Made by a program: the position numbers and the translations under genes. Below are positions 31,741 to 44,190 of a stretch of DNA of 64,000 bases, in pieces. Each line of letters starts with the position of its first letter. The stretch's first letter is position 1. The notes beneath the pieces were generated by a model. That model was not told the DNA's origin and ran no database searches. It saw only the letters and a program-made list of their open reading frames with translations. The stretch comes from Manis javanica (lineage: Eukaryota; Chordata; Mammalia; Pholidota; Manidae). The stretch spans positions 14,401,001-14,465,000 of the forward strand of contig NC_133161.1 of NCBI RefSeq assembly GCF_040802235.1, in the 5' to 3' direction.

Positions 31741-32420
31741 CTCATGTAGTTACAGAAAAATATTCAAGACCTCAACCTTCAAGAAAGAGAAACTTTGAAA
31801 AATACAGTATCTGCAGTGAAACATACAATGGAGGGATTTCAAAGCAGATTAGATGAGGCAGAGGAGACATTAAATGAAATAGAAATTAAAGAACAGGAAA
31901 ACAAAGAAGCCAAGGCACAGAGAGAAAAAAGGATCTCCAGGAATGAAATAAAAAGAGAATGGTGTGACCAACCCAAACGGAACAATATTCGCATTATAGG
32001 GGTACCAGAAGAAGAGAGAGAAACACGGAAAGTCTCTTTGAGTAAATAATTGCTGAAAATGTCCCCAATATGGATAAGGAAATATCTCTCAGGTCATGGA
32101 AGTGCAGAGATCTCCCAACACAAGGGACCCTAGAGAGACAACACCAAGGCATATAATTAAAATGGCAAAGATCAAGGATAAGGAGAGAGTATTAAAAGCA
32201 CCCAGAGTAAGTAAAAAGATTATGAACAAAGGAAAGCCCACTAGGCTATCATAAGACTTCTCAGCAGAAACCTTACAGGGAGTGGTATGATATATTGAAC
32301 ACAGTGAAACAGAAGGGCCTCCAACCAAGAATACTCTACACAGCAAGACTATCATTTAATTTGAGGGAGGGAGTAAACAATTTCCACATAAACAAAAGTT
32401 GAGGGAATTTACCTCCCACA
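31741..32420 (+). pseudogene. L1 ORF1, partly open (element 30668-36862)
   Basis: 31795-32049 is open for 84 codons. It shows a coiled-coil segment (MEGFQSRLDEAEETLNEIE, about residues 12-45) followed by the start of the RNA-recognition domain (RNNIRIIGVPEEERE). ATG CTC ATG TAG at 31738-31749 puts a stop right at the expected start, and the frame closes again at 32050. ORF1p would be an RNA-binding trimer. Confidence 0.78.
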
Positions 32421-32719
32421 AATCATTTCTGCAGTGTATTTTAAAGGGACTGCTCTAGATGGAAGTGCACCTAAGGCTAAATAGCTGTCACCAGAGAAAA
32501 TAAAGCCACAGTAAAAGAAGAACAATTAATTATTAACCAAATGAAAAATTATATCAACTACCCACAAAGTCAGTCAAGGGATACCAAAGAATACAGAATA
32601 TGACACCTAATATATAAAGAGTAGAGGAGGAAGAAAAAGGGGAAAAAAACATTTAGATTGTGTTTGAAATAGTGTACTGAGTTAAGTTATACTGTTAGAT
32701 AGTAAAGAAGCTGCTCTTG

Positions 32720-35700
32720 AACCTTTGGTAACCATGAATCTAAGGTTGGCAATGGCAATAAGTACATATCTATTGATGATCACCCTAAATGTAAATGGAC
32801 TGAATGCATCAGTCAAAAGACTTATGAGTAACAGAATGGATAGAAAAACAAGACCCATCTATATGCTGCCTACAAGAGACTCACTTCAAACCCAGAGACA
32901 TACACATACTAAAAGTGAAGGGATGGAAAAATATATTTCAGGCAAATAATAGGGAGAAAAAAGCAGGAGTTCCATACTTGAATCAGACAAAATAGATATC
33001 AAAACAAAGAAAATAACAAGAGACAAGGACATTACAAAATGATAGAGGGGGCAGTCCAACATGAGGATATAACCATTATAAATGTACTCACTATACAAAC
33101 ACCTAAATGTGAAACAAATACTAACAGAATTAAAGGGGGACATAGAATACAATGCATTCATTTTAGGAGACTTCAACACACCACTCACTCCAAAGGACGT
33201 ATCAACCAGTTAGAAAATAATTAAGAGCAGAGGCACTTAACAACACATTAGAAAAGATGGACCTAACAGACATCTACAGAACACTCCACCCAAAAGCAGC
33301 TGCATACACATTCTTCTCACGTGCACGTGGAACATTTTCCAGAATGGATCACATACTACGCCACAAAAAGAGCCTCAGTAAATTCAGAAGGATTGAAATT
33401 GTGCCAACCAGCTTCCCAGACCACAAGGGTATGCAACTAGAAATAAATTATGCAAAAGAAAAAAAACCAAAAAATCTCACAAACACATGGAGGCTTAACA
33501 ACATGCTCCTAAATAATCAATGGATCAATGACTGAATTAAAACAGATGTTAAGCAATATACGGAGACAAATGAAAACAACAACTCAACACTCCAAAATCT
33601 GTGGAATGCAGCAAAGGCAGTTCTAAGAGGAAAGTACATAGCAATAAAGGCTTACCTCAAGAAAGAACAATCACAAACAAATAGTCTAAACTCACAATTA
33701 ATGAAACTAAAAAAAGAACAAATTCAGACACAAAGTAGGAGGAGGGACATAATAAAGATCAGAGCAGAAATAAATGAATAAAAAGTATCAATGAAACCAG
33801 GAACTGGTACTTTGAGGAAATAAACCCCTAGCCAGACATATCAAGAAAAAAAGAGAGTGTATACACATAAACAGAATCAGAAATGAGAAAGGAAAAACCA
33901 CTATGAACACTACATAAATACAAAGAATTATGAGAGAATACTATGAAAAATTTATGCTAACATATTGGATGATCTAGAAGAAATGAACAACTTTCTAGAA
34001 CAACCTTCCAAGACTGACACAGGAAGAAACAGAAAATATGAACAGACCAATTACCAGCAATGAAACTGAATTGGTAATCAAAAAACTACCTAAGAACAAA
34101 ACGCCTGGACCAGATGGCTTCACCACTGAATTTTATCAAACATTTAGAGAAGATATAATACCCATCCTCCTTAAAGTTTTCCAAAAAGTAGAAGAGGAAG
34201 GAATACTTCCATATTCATTCTATGAGGCCAGCATCACTCTAATACCAAAACCAGGCAAAAACACCACAAAAAAAAAGAAAATTAAAGAAGAATATCTGTG
34301 ATGAACATAGATGTAAAAATATTCAAAAAAATATCAGCAAACCAAATTAAAAAACACATCAAAAAGATCATCCATCATGATCAACTGAGATTTATTCCAG
34401 GGATTCAAGGATGGCACAATATTCAAAAATCCATCAAGATCACATACCATATGAACAAAAAGGACAAAAATCACATGATATCTCAATAGATGTTGAAAAA
34501 GCATTCAACAAAATTCAACATCCATTCATGATAAAAACTCTCAACAAAATAGATATACAGGGCAAGTACCTCAACATAATAAAGGCCATATATGACAAAA
34601 CCACAGCCAACACCATACTTAACAGCAAAAAGCTGAAAGCTTTTCCTCTAAGATCAGGAAGAAGACAGGGATGCTCACTCTCCCTACTTTTATTCAACAT
34701 AGTATTGGAGGTCCTAGCCACGGCAATCAGACAACACAAAGAAATAAAAGGCATCCAGATTGGTAAGAAAGAAGTTAAGCTGTCACTGTTTGCAGATGAC
34801 ATGATATTGTATATAAAAAACCCTAAAGAATGCACTCCAAAACTACTAGAATAACTGAACTCAGCAAAGTTGCAGCATATTAAGATGAATACACAGAAAT
34901 CTGTTGCATTCTTAAATACTAATGATGAACAAGCAGAAAGAGAAATCAAGAAAATAATTCCACTTACAACTGCTTCAAAAGGAATAAAGTAACTAAGAAT
35001 AAACCTAACCAAGGAGGTGAAAGACCTATACCCTGAAAACTGCAAGACAGTCATGAGAGAAATTAAAGAAGACACCAATAAATGGAAATACATCCTGTGC
35101 TCATGGATAGGAAGAATTAATATTGTCAAAATGGCCATCCTGCCTAAAGCAATCTACAGATTCAATGCTATCCCTATCAAAATACCAATGGCATTCTTCA
35201 ATGACCTAAAATAAATAGTTCTAAAATTCATATGGAACCACGAAAGATCCTGAATAGCCAAAGCAATCCTGACAAGGAAGAATAAACATGGGAGGATTAC
35301 GCTCTCCAACTTCAAGGTCTACTACAAAGTCACAGTAAGCAAAATAATTTGGTACTGTCACAAGAACAGATGCACAGATCAATGGAACAGAACAAGAGCC
35401 CAGATATAAACCAACACATATATGGCCAATCAATTTATGATGAAGGAGCCATGGATATACAATGGGGAAATGACAGCCTCTTCAACAAATGGTGTTGGCA
35501 AAACTGGACAGCTACATATAAAATAATTAAACTGGCATATTGTCTAACTCCATACACAAAAGTAAACTCAAAATGGATCAAAGATGGGAATGTTAAGTCA
35601 TGAAACCATAAAACTCAGAAGAAAACTTAGGCAAAAATCTCTTGAATATAAACATTAGCAATGTTTTCCTGAACACAGATCCTCGGGCAAGGGAAATAAA

Positions 35701-36430
35701 AGCAAAAATGAACAAATGTGACATCAGACTATAAAGCTTCTGTATAGCAAAGGATGCCATCAGCAGAACAAAAAGGCATCCTACAGTAAGGAAGAATAGA
35801 TTTGTAAATGACATATCCGACAAGGGGTTAACATAAAAATATATAAAGAACTCACATGCCTCAACATCCAAAAAGCAAATAACCCAATTAAAAAATGGGC
35901 ATAGGATCTGAACAGATGCATCTCCAAAGTAGAAATTCAGATGGCCAACAGGCACATGAAAAGATGCTCCACATCGCTAATCATCAGGGAAATTCAAATT
36001 AAAACCACAATGAGATATCACCTCACACCAGTTAGGATGGCCAACATGGAAAAGTCTAGGAACAAGAAATGCTGTCAAGGATGTAGAGAAAGGGAAACCC
36101 TCCTACACCATTGTTGGGAATGTAAACTAGTTCAACCGTTGTGGAAAGTAGTATCGAGGTTCCTCAGAAAACTAAAAATAGAAATACCATTTGACCCAGG
36201 AATTCCCCTCCTAGGAATTAACCCTAAGAATGCAGGATCCCAGTTTGAAAAAGACATATGCACCCCTATGTTTATCGCAGCACTATTTACAATAGCCAAG
36301 AAATGGAAGCAACCTAAGTGTCTATCAGTAGATGAATGGATAGAGAAGATGTGGTACATATACACAATGGAATATTATTCAGCCATAAGAAGAAAACAAA
36401 TCCTACCATTTGCAAACAGCATGGAATGAA
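32720..36430 (+). pseudogene. L1 ORF2, broken but with intact catalytic box (element 30668-36862)
   Basis: Endonuclease blocks are at 32725-32949 and 33257-33535 (FSRMDHIL). Reverse-transcriptase blocks are at 34038-34301 and 34411-34854, with FADD at 34789-34800. Further blocks are 35017-35214, 35349-35603 and 35941-36429. The last keeps the Cys/His-rich tail ([18 protein letters not shown]) and a near-normal end. At least six frame changes or stops prevent expression of full-length ORF2p. Confidence 0.88.
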
Positions 36431-36862
36431 CTAGAGGGTATTATGTTCAGTAAAATAAGCCAGGCAGAGAAAGACAAGTACCAAATGATTTCACTCATTT
36501 GTGGAGTATAACAACAAAGCAAAACTGAAGGAACAAAACAGCAGCAGACTCACAGACTCCAAAAGGGAACTAGCAGTTACCAGTGGTAAGGGGTTGGGAA
36601 GTGTGGGTGGGGAGGGATGGAGAAGGGGATTAAGGGGCATTATGATTAGTAGACATAATGTAGGGGCTCATGGGGAAGGCAGTATAGCACAGAGAAGACA
36701 AGTAGTGACTCTATAGCATCTTACTATGCTGATGGACAGTGACTGCAACGGGGCGTGTGGGGGAACTTGACAATATGGGTGAAAGTTGTAACTAAAATGT
36801 TACTCGTGTGAAAACTTCATAAGATTGTATATCAATGATACCTTAATAAAAACAAAAACAAC

Positions 36863-39700
36863 AACAAGACCTGTCTTTATCCTGCCTGTAAGAGACTCAC
36901 TTCAGACCTAGAGACACACACACAGACTGAAAGTAAAGGTGAGGAAAAGTACTTCATGCAAATGGAAGCAATAAAAACTGTAAGCTGGGGTAGCAATACT
37001 TTAAGCAGACATTAAAACAAACTATAACAAGAGACAAGGGTGTTACATTATGATAAAAGGATCAATCCAACAAGAGGGTATAAAATTGTAAATACCTATT
37101 CACCTAACATAGAAACACCTAAAAATATAAAGCAAATATAAACAGACATACAGACATAGAGAGATCAATAGTAACTCAATAGTAATAGGGAACTTTAACA
37201 CCCCACACCCAACTTACACAAATGAATAGATCCAGACAGGAAATCAATTAGGCAACAGTGACTCGAAACTATATATTAGACCATACGGACTTTAAAGATA
37301 CATGCAGGACATTCCATCCAAAAACACAATACATGTTCTTTTCAAGTGTAGATGGAACATTCTCCATATAGGTTACATTATGCCACAAAACAAGTCTCAA
37401 TAAATTTAAGAATAATGAAATTATATCAAGCATCTTCTCTGACTACAATGGTATGAAAGTCAAAATCAATTACAAGGGGAAAACAAATAATAAACATGTG
37501 GAGGCTAAAAAACATGCTACCAAACAACCAATGGGTCAGTGAAAAAAATCAAAAGAAAAAAAAAACCTGGAGACAAATTAGTGTGGAAAAAGAACAAGTC
37601 AAAATTTGGGATGCAGCAAAAGCAGTTCAAGAGGGAAGTTAACACTGATACTGGTGTACCTCAGGGGTCAAAAATCTCAAAACAATCTAACCTTACACCT
37701 AAAGGAACTAGAAAAAGAACAAGACCCAAAGTTAGTGGAAGGAAATAATAAAGATCAGAGCAGAAATAAATGAAATCAGACTTAAACCTCAATAGATGAA
37801 GAAAAACATTTGACAGAATTCAACATCCATTTGATAAAAACTCCCAAGAAAGTAGGTTTAGAAGGAACATACCTCAGCACAATAAAGGCATGTATGACAA
37901 ACCCACAGCTAACATCAATACTTGATGGTGAAAGCTGGAAGTCTTTTCTCTAAGATCAGGAAGAAGACAAGAATGTCTACTCTCACTATTTCTATTCAAC
38001 ATAGTACTCTAAGTCCTAGCTACAGCAATCAGATAAGAAAAATAAAAGCCATCCAAAGTGGTAAGGAAGAAGGAAAACTGTCATTACTTGCAAATGACAT
38101 ATACTATATATATGTGAAACCCTCAAGATTCCACAAAAAACCTGTAATAAATGAATTCAGTAAAGTTACAGTACACAAAATTGACATGTAAAAATCTGTT
38201 GCAATTCTATACACTATTGAGCTAGCAGGAAAAGAAATAAATAAAGCAATCACATTTACAATTGTATTGAAAAGAATAAAATACCTAGGACTAAATATAA
38301 TCAAGGAGGTGAAAGGCCTGTACTCTGAAAACTATATGACATTGATGAATGAAATCAAAGATGAGAAACACAAACCTGCTCAGGTATACTGAACTTATAA
38401 ATTATAAAAGTGTCCATATACCCTACAGATTCAATGCAACCCCTATCAAAATATCAACAGTATTTTTTACAGTAGTATCCTAATATTGTATGGAACCACA
38501 AAAGACCCCAAATAGCCAAAGCAATCTTGAGAAAGAAGCAAGCTGAAGGTATCACAATTCTAGATTTCAAACTATACTATAAAGCTATAGTAATCAAAAT
38601 AGAATGATAATGGTACAAAAACAGACACACAGATCAATGAAACAGAACAGAGATCCCAGAAATAAACCCATACTTATGTGGTCAGTTAGTCTATAACAAG
38701 GAGGCAAGAATATACAAGAGGGAAAAGACAGTCTCTTCAATAAGTGGTGTTGGAAAAACTAGACATTTACATACAAAAGGATGAAACTGGGCCACTTTCT
38801 TATGCCATAAATAAACTCAAAATGGATTAAAGACCTAAATGTAAGTCCTGAAACCATAAAACTACTAAAAGAAAGCACACGCAGTAAACTCCTGAACATC
38901 TGCCTTACCAATATTTTTCTGGATCTGTTTCCCTAGGCAAGGGAGACTAAAGCAAAAAAACAAAACAAAACAAGAAACAACTGGGCCTGTATCGAACTAA
39001 AAAGATTTTGCACAGCAATGGGAACCATCAACATAAGGCAAGGCAACCTACTGAATGGGAGAAGACATTTGCAAACAATGTAACTAATATAGGGGTAATA
39101 TCCAAAACACAAAAAGAACCCATACACCTCAACATAAACAAAAATAATCCAATTAAAAAATGGGTAGAGGACCTTAATAGGCATTTTCTCAAAGAGGACA
39201 TACAGTTGGCCAACAGGCACATGAAAAGATGTTCCATCAGTAATCATCAGGGAAATGTAAATCAAAACCACACTGAGGTATCACCTCACACCAGTCAGAA
39301 TGGCTAGCGTCAAACACAAATTCAACAAATGTTGGTGAGGACATGGAGAAAAAGGAATTGTGTGCTGTTGGTAGAAATGCAAATTTGGTGTGGCACTGTG
39401 GAAAATCTTACAAAGGTTTCTCAAAAAATGAAAAATAGAAATATCACACAGTCTAGTAATTCTACTTCTGGGTATTTACCCATAGAAAATGAAAACACCA
39501 AATTGAAAAGATATATGCATCCATATGTTTGTTGCAGCATTTACAATAGCCAAGATATGGAAGCAAGCTAAGTGTCCATCAAAAGATGAATAGATAAAAA
39601 AGATGTGGTATATATACACAATGAAATATTACTAAGCCACAAAATAGAATGAAATCTGGCCATTTGCAACAACATGGATAGACCTGGAGGATATTATGCT
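36863..39700 (+). pseudogene. Old L1 ORF2 remnant
   Basis: This continues the old L1 after the nested insertion. It is diverged and many-framed. The RT catalytic box reads LAND near 38085-38096 instead of FADD. Blocks at 39008-39307 and 39329-39571 correspond to the ORF2 C-terminal region ([20 protein letters not shown]). Divergence is clearly greater than in the two nested elements, which supports the insertion order. Confidence 0.8.
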
Positions 39701-40095
39701 AACTGAAATGCCAGAAAAAGACAAACACTATAAGATCTCACTTGTACCTGGAATCTAATAACAAAACAAAAGAACAAACAAAACCCAGAAAGATACTTAT
39801 AAAATACAGAGTACAAACTGGTGGTTGCTAAAGGGCCAAAGATGGGGATATAGGTGAACTAGGTGAAAGCAATTTATTTAGAGGTCCAAACTTCCAATCA
39901 TAAAATAAACAAGTCATGATATGAAAAGTACAGCACAGGGAATATAATCGATGACCTAACAACATTGGTGACAAAGGCTAACTACACTTATTGGGATGAG
40001 CATTTTGTGACATATATAATTGTTGAATCACTATGTTGCATATCTGAAACCAATACAATAGTTTGTCAACTATACTTGAATTTTAAAAAAAGTAA

Positions 40096-43000
40096 ATCAA
40101 TGTGCAGAAGTTGGCCAAATTCCAAGCTTTGAATTCAGAGCCTGCTGGTCACTTTTTAGTCTTCTACCTTTAAGCTGACATGAACTGTGTACCCAGAGTG
40201 GGGCAGGGAACTTTCCAAGTCAAACAGCTTTACATCTAGGACACAGGAATCTTGATTTCTATCTTAGTTAAAGCCTTCTTGATATCAAGAATAAAACTGA
40301 ATATAGTTGGATGGGTGGGTCACCCCTTGATATCAGGATTGTAAACCAATTCTTTGAGAATTATGAACTGTCCTTTTCTTATAAATGGGTCTTTACAGGA
40401 CACAAAAGGCTCACCCATCCTTTTAACCAAACCCCAAACCTCCCCTATTCATATTAAAAGGCTTTTAGGTACTGTACAAATTCTGGATTTAAGAAACAAT
40501 CTTCTCTGGAGGAACTTGGCATTCTTTCTACCATTGAGATACAAATGTTCTTATGTCTTTTCTAAGAATAAAGGGTCATCTCTTTGGAATGCAAACTTCA
40601 GGGAGGTAATTCTTAAATTAAAGAAAAGGGGTGAGGGAATAGTTACTGGAAACTAGGCAAATGGAAAATCTGAAGTCTCTACAAGTATTAGTAAGAGCAG
40701 GTAACCATCGACGACATTCTTGTTTCATCTGCCAGATACACAATTTTGGTCCACCTATTCTTTTGGAAAGAAATGAGTTTTGCATTCATACGCAACTCAT
40801 AGTTAAAATGTTAAACAGTATCTCTGTCTTCATCTATGTCATTTATGTCTGTGTATGTATATGTGACTTTTTTCTACCTTCAGAGGGTATTGCCACTTAA
40901 CTTGCCAAAAGCTCTATATCATTGGCTTAAAGACAAAGGTTTATAATAAACCAAGTGTACCCCCAGAAATATAGAAAGTAACTCAAACATCCTCAAATTC
41001 GTGTTATCTAGGATAAACTTTGTATAAAAAATCTAGTTTAAATTTGTTTAAAACAGGCGTGTCTTTAGTTATCAGCTTCAATACAATGGAGATATATAAC
41101 CTTTTTTCTACCTTGGTTTTAGTAAAAGTCAAATAATCTCATTATCTCTACTACAGAATTTATCAGCAAGAAAGGTCAACTTAAGGTTAGCTGTTTAATG
41201 TCTCATGAAATTTTCATTATTAGGAATCTAAACATAATTGTCAAGAAAAGTAAATAGATATGAAAGCTTATGAACTTTCCACAATAATTCTGCTTGATGC
41301 TATGTTTACTTAAATGGTTTCCAAAATCTTTTTGGTAACTTGAAACCTTAAAGTTAGATGAACTAAAATTATGGTTAGTCATCAACTAGCTAGATCATTT
41401 TCAAGATAAAATACTGTAACACTCACTATTGAACATAGGTTTATCCACATTTGGCTTCCTTTTATAGAGGAATTAAAGCTATATGTGTCTATTAATGAAT
41501 GTTTTGTGCCACATTGAAAAATTTATTGTGAATATACTAGAAATTACAAAATGTGTTTATAAATTTGCCAATGCACAGAACTTCAGTGACAGTCCACAAC
41601 TGCTTACTTCTTAGAATTCTTCATCCCTCAGAATCCTTAGAATTGCTAAATATATAAAATAAGGGAAATATCTTTAGGCAATGCAAGTAGAATGTGTTTA
41701 AGGAAGGTATGAGAATATGGAGATGTGTTTTTGTTAAGGGAAAAAGTTGTCAAGTAAAACAACCAACTGTTCCAGAATAAGTAAGGTAAATTAAAAAAAA
41801 GGAAAAAACATAGGGCAAAGACTGGATGGGTATTTAATAAGCTGTATAATGCTTATGGTAAAGGAATTTTATGTGTGGTCAACTGAGCTAAGATTGGAAT
41901 GGACTTATATAAGTTTTTAAGAAATTACTTTTAATATCAAAAGCACACTGGTGCAAAATTGGAATTTTGGGAGTTATTTGATATGTTAAAATACATAGGA
42001 AGCAATGTTAAGTAAATTATGTTTAACCTTCTTAGGTTATATTTGTATATGTTATTAATGCAAGTGTCCCAGAAATTGTATTAATAAAAATCTGATATGT
42101 CCTGGTATGTTATCAGTCATAATTGCAATTATCTTAACATGTTATATATCACAGAACTGACCACATTTCCTTGTCAATTCCATTATAATGAACTCTCATC
42201 AGATCTTAGACCACAGGCATTTTCAAGTCTTGATATTTATAGACAGTTACTATTTTACTCTGATTCTTTTGCAAAAAATGAGATTCACAGAAAGGACCTT
42301 ACAAAGTACTCCTAACCACTGACACTGCTGCCAAATTTCAAGGTGTTGAACTTTACATGCTTATTTCACAACTGAAGAAGGATCTACCTGACATCTGGTC
42401 CTATGTAAACACGAGACTCAAAATCAAAAACTAGGAAGAGAAATAGCTGACATTAAGGTGGACTGCTTCCTCCCAGGATACCAGATCCACTCTTCCTTTC
42501 CCCTCTGATCATCCTTTTCCTAATTCTTATACCATGAAGATCTTTTTCTTTTGTCCATCTTTTGCACTGCCTGGGCCTGGAAAGAGAATGCTGTTGTTCA
42601 CACATCTCAGGCCCCTACAATCTCCAATGAACTGTTAGTTCCTGTGATGCTGGTGATCCTGTTGTTTTATTCCATTCATCACAAACTTTTCCTTGATTTC
42701 CAAAATCTCAGTTTCTATGGAACAAGCTCACTGGATAAACACTTCTGGTGAACTAGAGACACAGTCACACAAAATACATTAACAGGCCAACTGGCTTAAA
42801 GAAGTATCCCTCCAATTTGGGATCATTGTTTGACTTACTTGATTCTAGTTGGTTTGGGACATGAGACACTGGCTCAGGAGTGCTCTCCAAACCCTGGGCA
42901 TTGTTTTCCATGCTAACTGCCTCGCTAACACACTGTTCTCTCAGAAGCCCGAAGCGCATGTGGGCAGCCACTGATCAGCTAACACCATCTGACTGGAATG

Positions 43001-43157
43001 ACAGGAGAACAGGAGTGTAACCAGATCCAAGAATGAGTCAAGTATCTTTTCTGAATACTACACAGACCCAAAGAGGCAAAGTAAACACGAGTATCACTAA
43101 GACCAGTATTTCTGATCAAACCTCTTAAATGGTCCAGAGGATGATCAAAAGGGGGAC
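40096..43157 (+). repeat. Probable internal region of a decayed ERV
   Basis: There is no long open frame. Its support is positional: it ends in the polypurine tract AAAAGGGGGA (43147-43156) directly before an LTR-like repeat starting TGGTGAAATCGA at 43158. A short frame at 42551-42751 follows a pyrimidine-rich leader and starts with a hydrophobic segment, which could be an env relic, but I cannot confirm that. Parts may instead be unrelated intergenic DNA. Confidence 0.4.
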
Positions 43158-43480
43158 TGGTGAAATCGATTTCTAGGCCTCAGATGGAGCCACTCCTGCC
43201 CAGTGTATCCCATCAGCAAACCTCAAGTTAACTTTCATGTTCCTGTAACTGGTCTGCTTGACCAGAAATGCAGTATATCCAGTCAGCCATCTCCAAATAC
43301 CATACTAACTCTGGGCTCTATACATACTTCCTTGTTTCCTATTATTTATCTTATGAAAGGTTCCTGCCTTCCATCCATTTTGCAGTTCTCTGAACTCTTG
43401 GGAATGAAGACTGCCTGATTCGTGAAGTGTCAAATCTGTTCAGACAGATCACCTAAATTGTGTTCTTAATCATTGTTAGG
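43158..43480 (+). repeat. LTR-like interspersed repeat, copy 2 (3' LTR of the preceding ERV)
   Basis: Starts one base after the PPT-like AAAAGGGGGAC and aligns to 17192-17480 (shared CAGATGGAGCCACTCCTGCC, CTTCCTTGTTTCCT and TTCCTGCCTTC words). It has an extra block relative to copy 1 (about 43270-43310). The right-hand boundary is not determined. Confidence 0.55.
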
Positions 43481-44190
43481 ATTGCAGACCCATCGTAGTC
43501 TAGTTATTAAGAAAATTTTAGGCCAGAATATTTTTGGTGTGAAGATGTCTTGGTCACACACATAGGGTTAGCCAAACAACCCACCACAAATCATAATGGC
43601 AAATCCTGAAGCTGACATTAGTAGCAAATTACACTTAAAACCAAAGGATAGCAGTAATTAAAAACCAGTCAGCCAATGATGCAGCCGATTCTTAAGCATC
43701 TTCCCGAGGATTTCAGCAACCCACTACCTGTGGAGGGATCTAGACATAAGCAACTTCACAACGCTGCCCAGCACTGTCTAGTACAAGGCTTCCTAGATGA
43801 TACTACATGACTCTACAGCAAACTTTACTTACATGATTTAATTGAATACTAAATCTAAGAAACGCTTTATGAACTCGTATGTATTGCTTACCTTGTGTAC
43901 TAGTAGTAGTCACTAGCAGAAGTGGAAGCCAACAAATTTCAAATCACTTACCTGAACGTTTTAGATTGTTTTCACAGCCCACTGGAAGACTAAATGACTG
44001 TACTAGCTGAGGTATTAAAAACAGTAATCAACTGAAATCTATGTACAAGCATATTTTGCTTTAATTAACAGGATAGAGGCTGATTTTGTTTGAACCTCAG
44101 AGTTTTATACATAGGGAATTTTGATTTCTTAGGTCTCTTTAAAGCACCACCTATAATAGCAAAAAAGAATCCTCCTGTAATATGAAGGCC
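43481..44190. other. Unassigned DNA between ERV remnant and TRIM24 3' UTR
   Basis: Could be further LTR/ERV sequence or the distal TRIM24 3' UTR. No open frame is supported. Confidence 0.3.

Larger units (their letters stand above)
30653..36877 (+). mobile_element. Nearly full-length L1 (younger, nested) inside the old L1 ORF2
   Basis: The body is about 30668-36862: 5' UTR to about 31740, ORF1 at about 31741-32420, ORF2 at about 32720-36430, and a 3' UTR ending ACCTTAATAAAAACAAAAAC. AAAAAATAAGACCT (30653-30666) and AACAACAAGACCT (36860-36872) flank it, and the old L1 reading resumes exactly there. The 3' UTR subtype matches the L1s at 10958 and 18369 rather than the adjacent one. Confidence 0.88.
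22160..40095 (+). mobile_element. Old L1 split by two younger nested L1 insertions
   Basis: Three colinear pieces of one diverged L1 are separated by younger elements. 22160-24178 holds the 5' UTR and ORF1 region. 30524-30669 holds the start of ORF2 (TGTAAATGGACTAAATGCAG). 36863-40095 holds the rest of ORF2 and a 3' UTR ending TATACTTGAATTTTAAAAAA. The reading breaks off in the inter-ORF segment at 24178 and resumes at 30531, then breaks at AATAAGACCT and resumes at AACAAGACCT. This gives about 5.4 kb of old L1 after removing the insertions. The 5' boundary is approximate. Confidence 0.85.

Noticed and set aside
30797..31749. Frames of 135-164 codons on both strands
   Set aside because: All sit in the 5' UTR of the L1 at 30668-36862. 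Similar antisense frames occur in L1 5' UTRs generally.
40354..40656. 100-codon plus-strand frame after the old L1 3' end
   Set aside because: Basic and unstructured by eye, with no identifiable RT, integrase or envelope motif. Kept only as part of the uncertain ERV interval.
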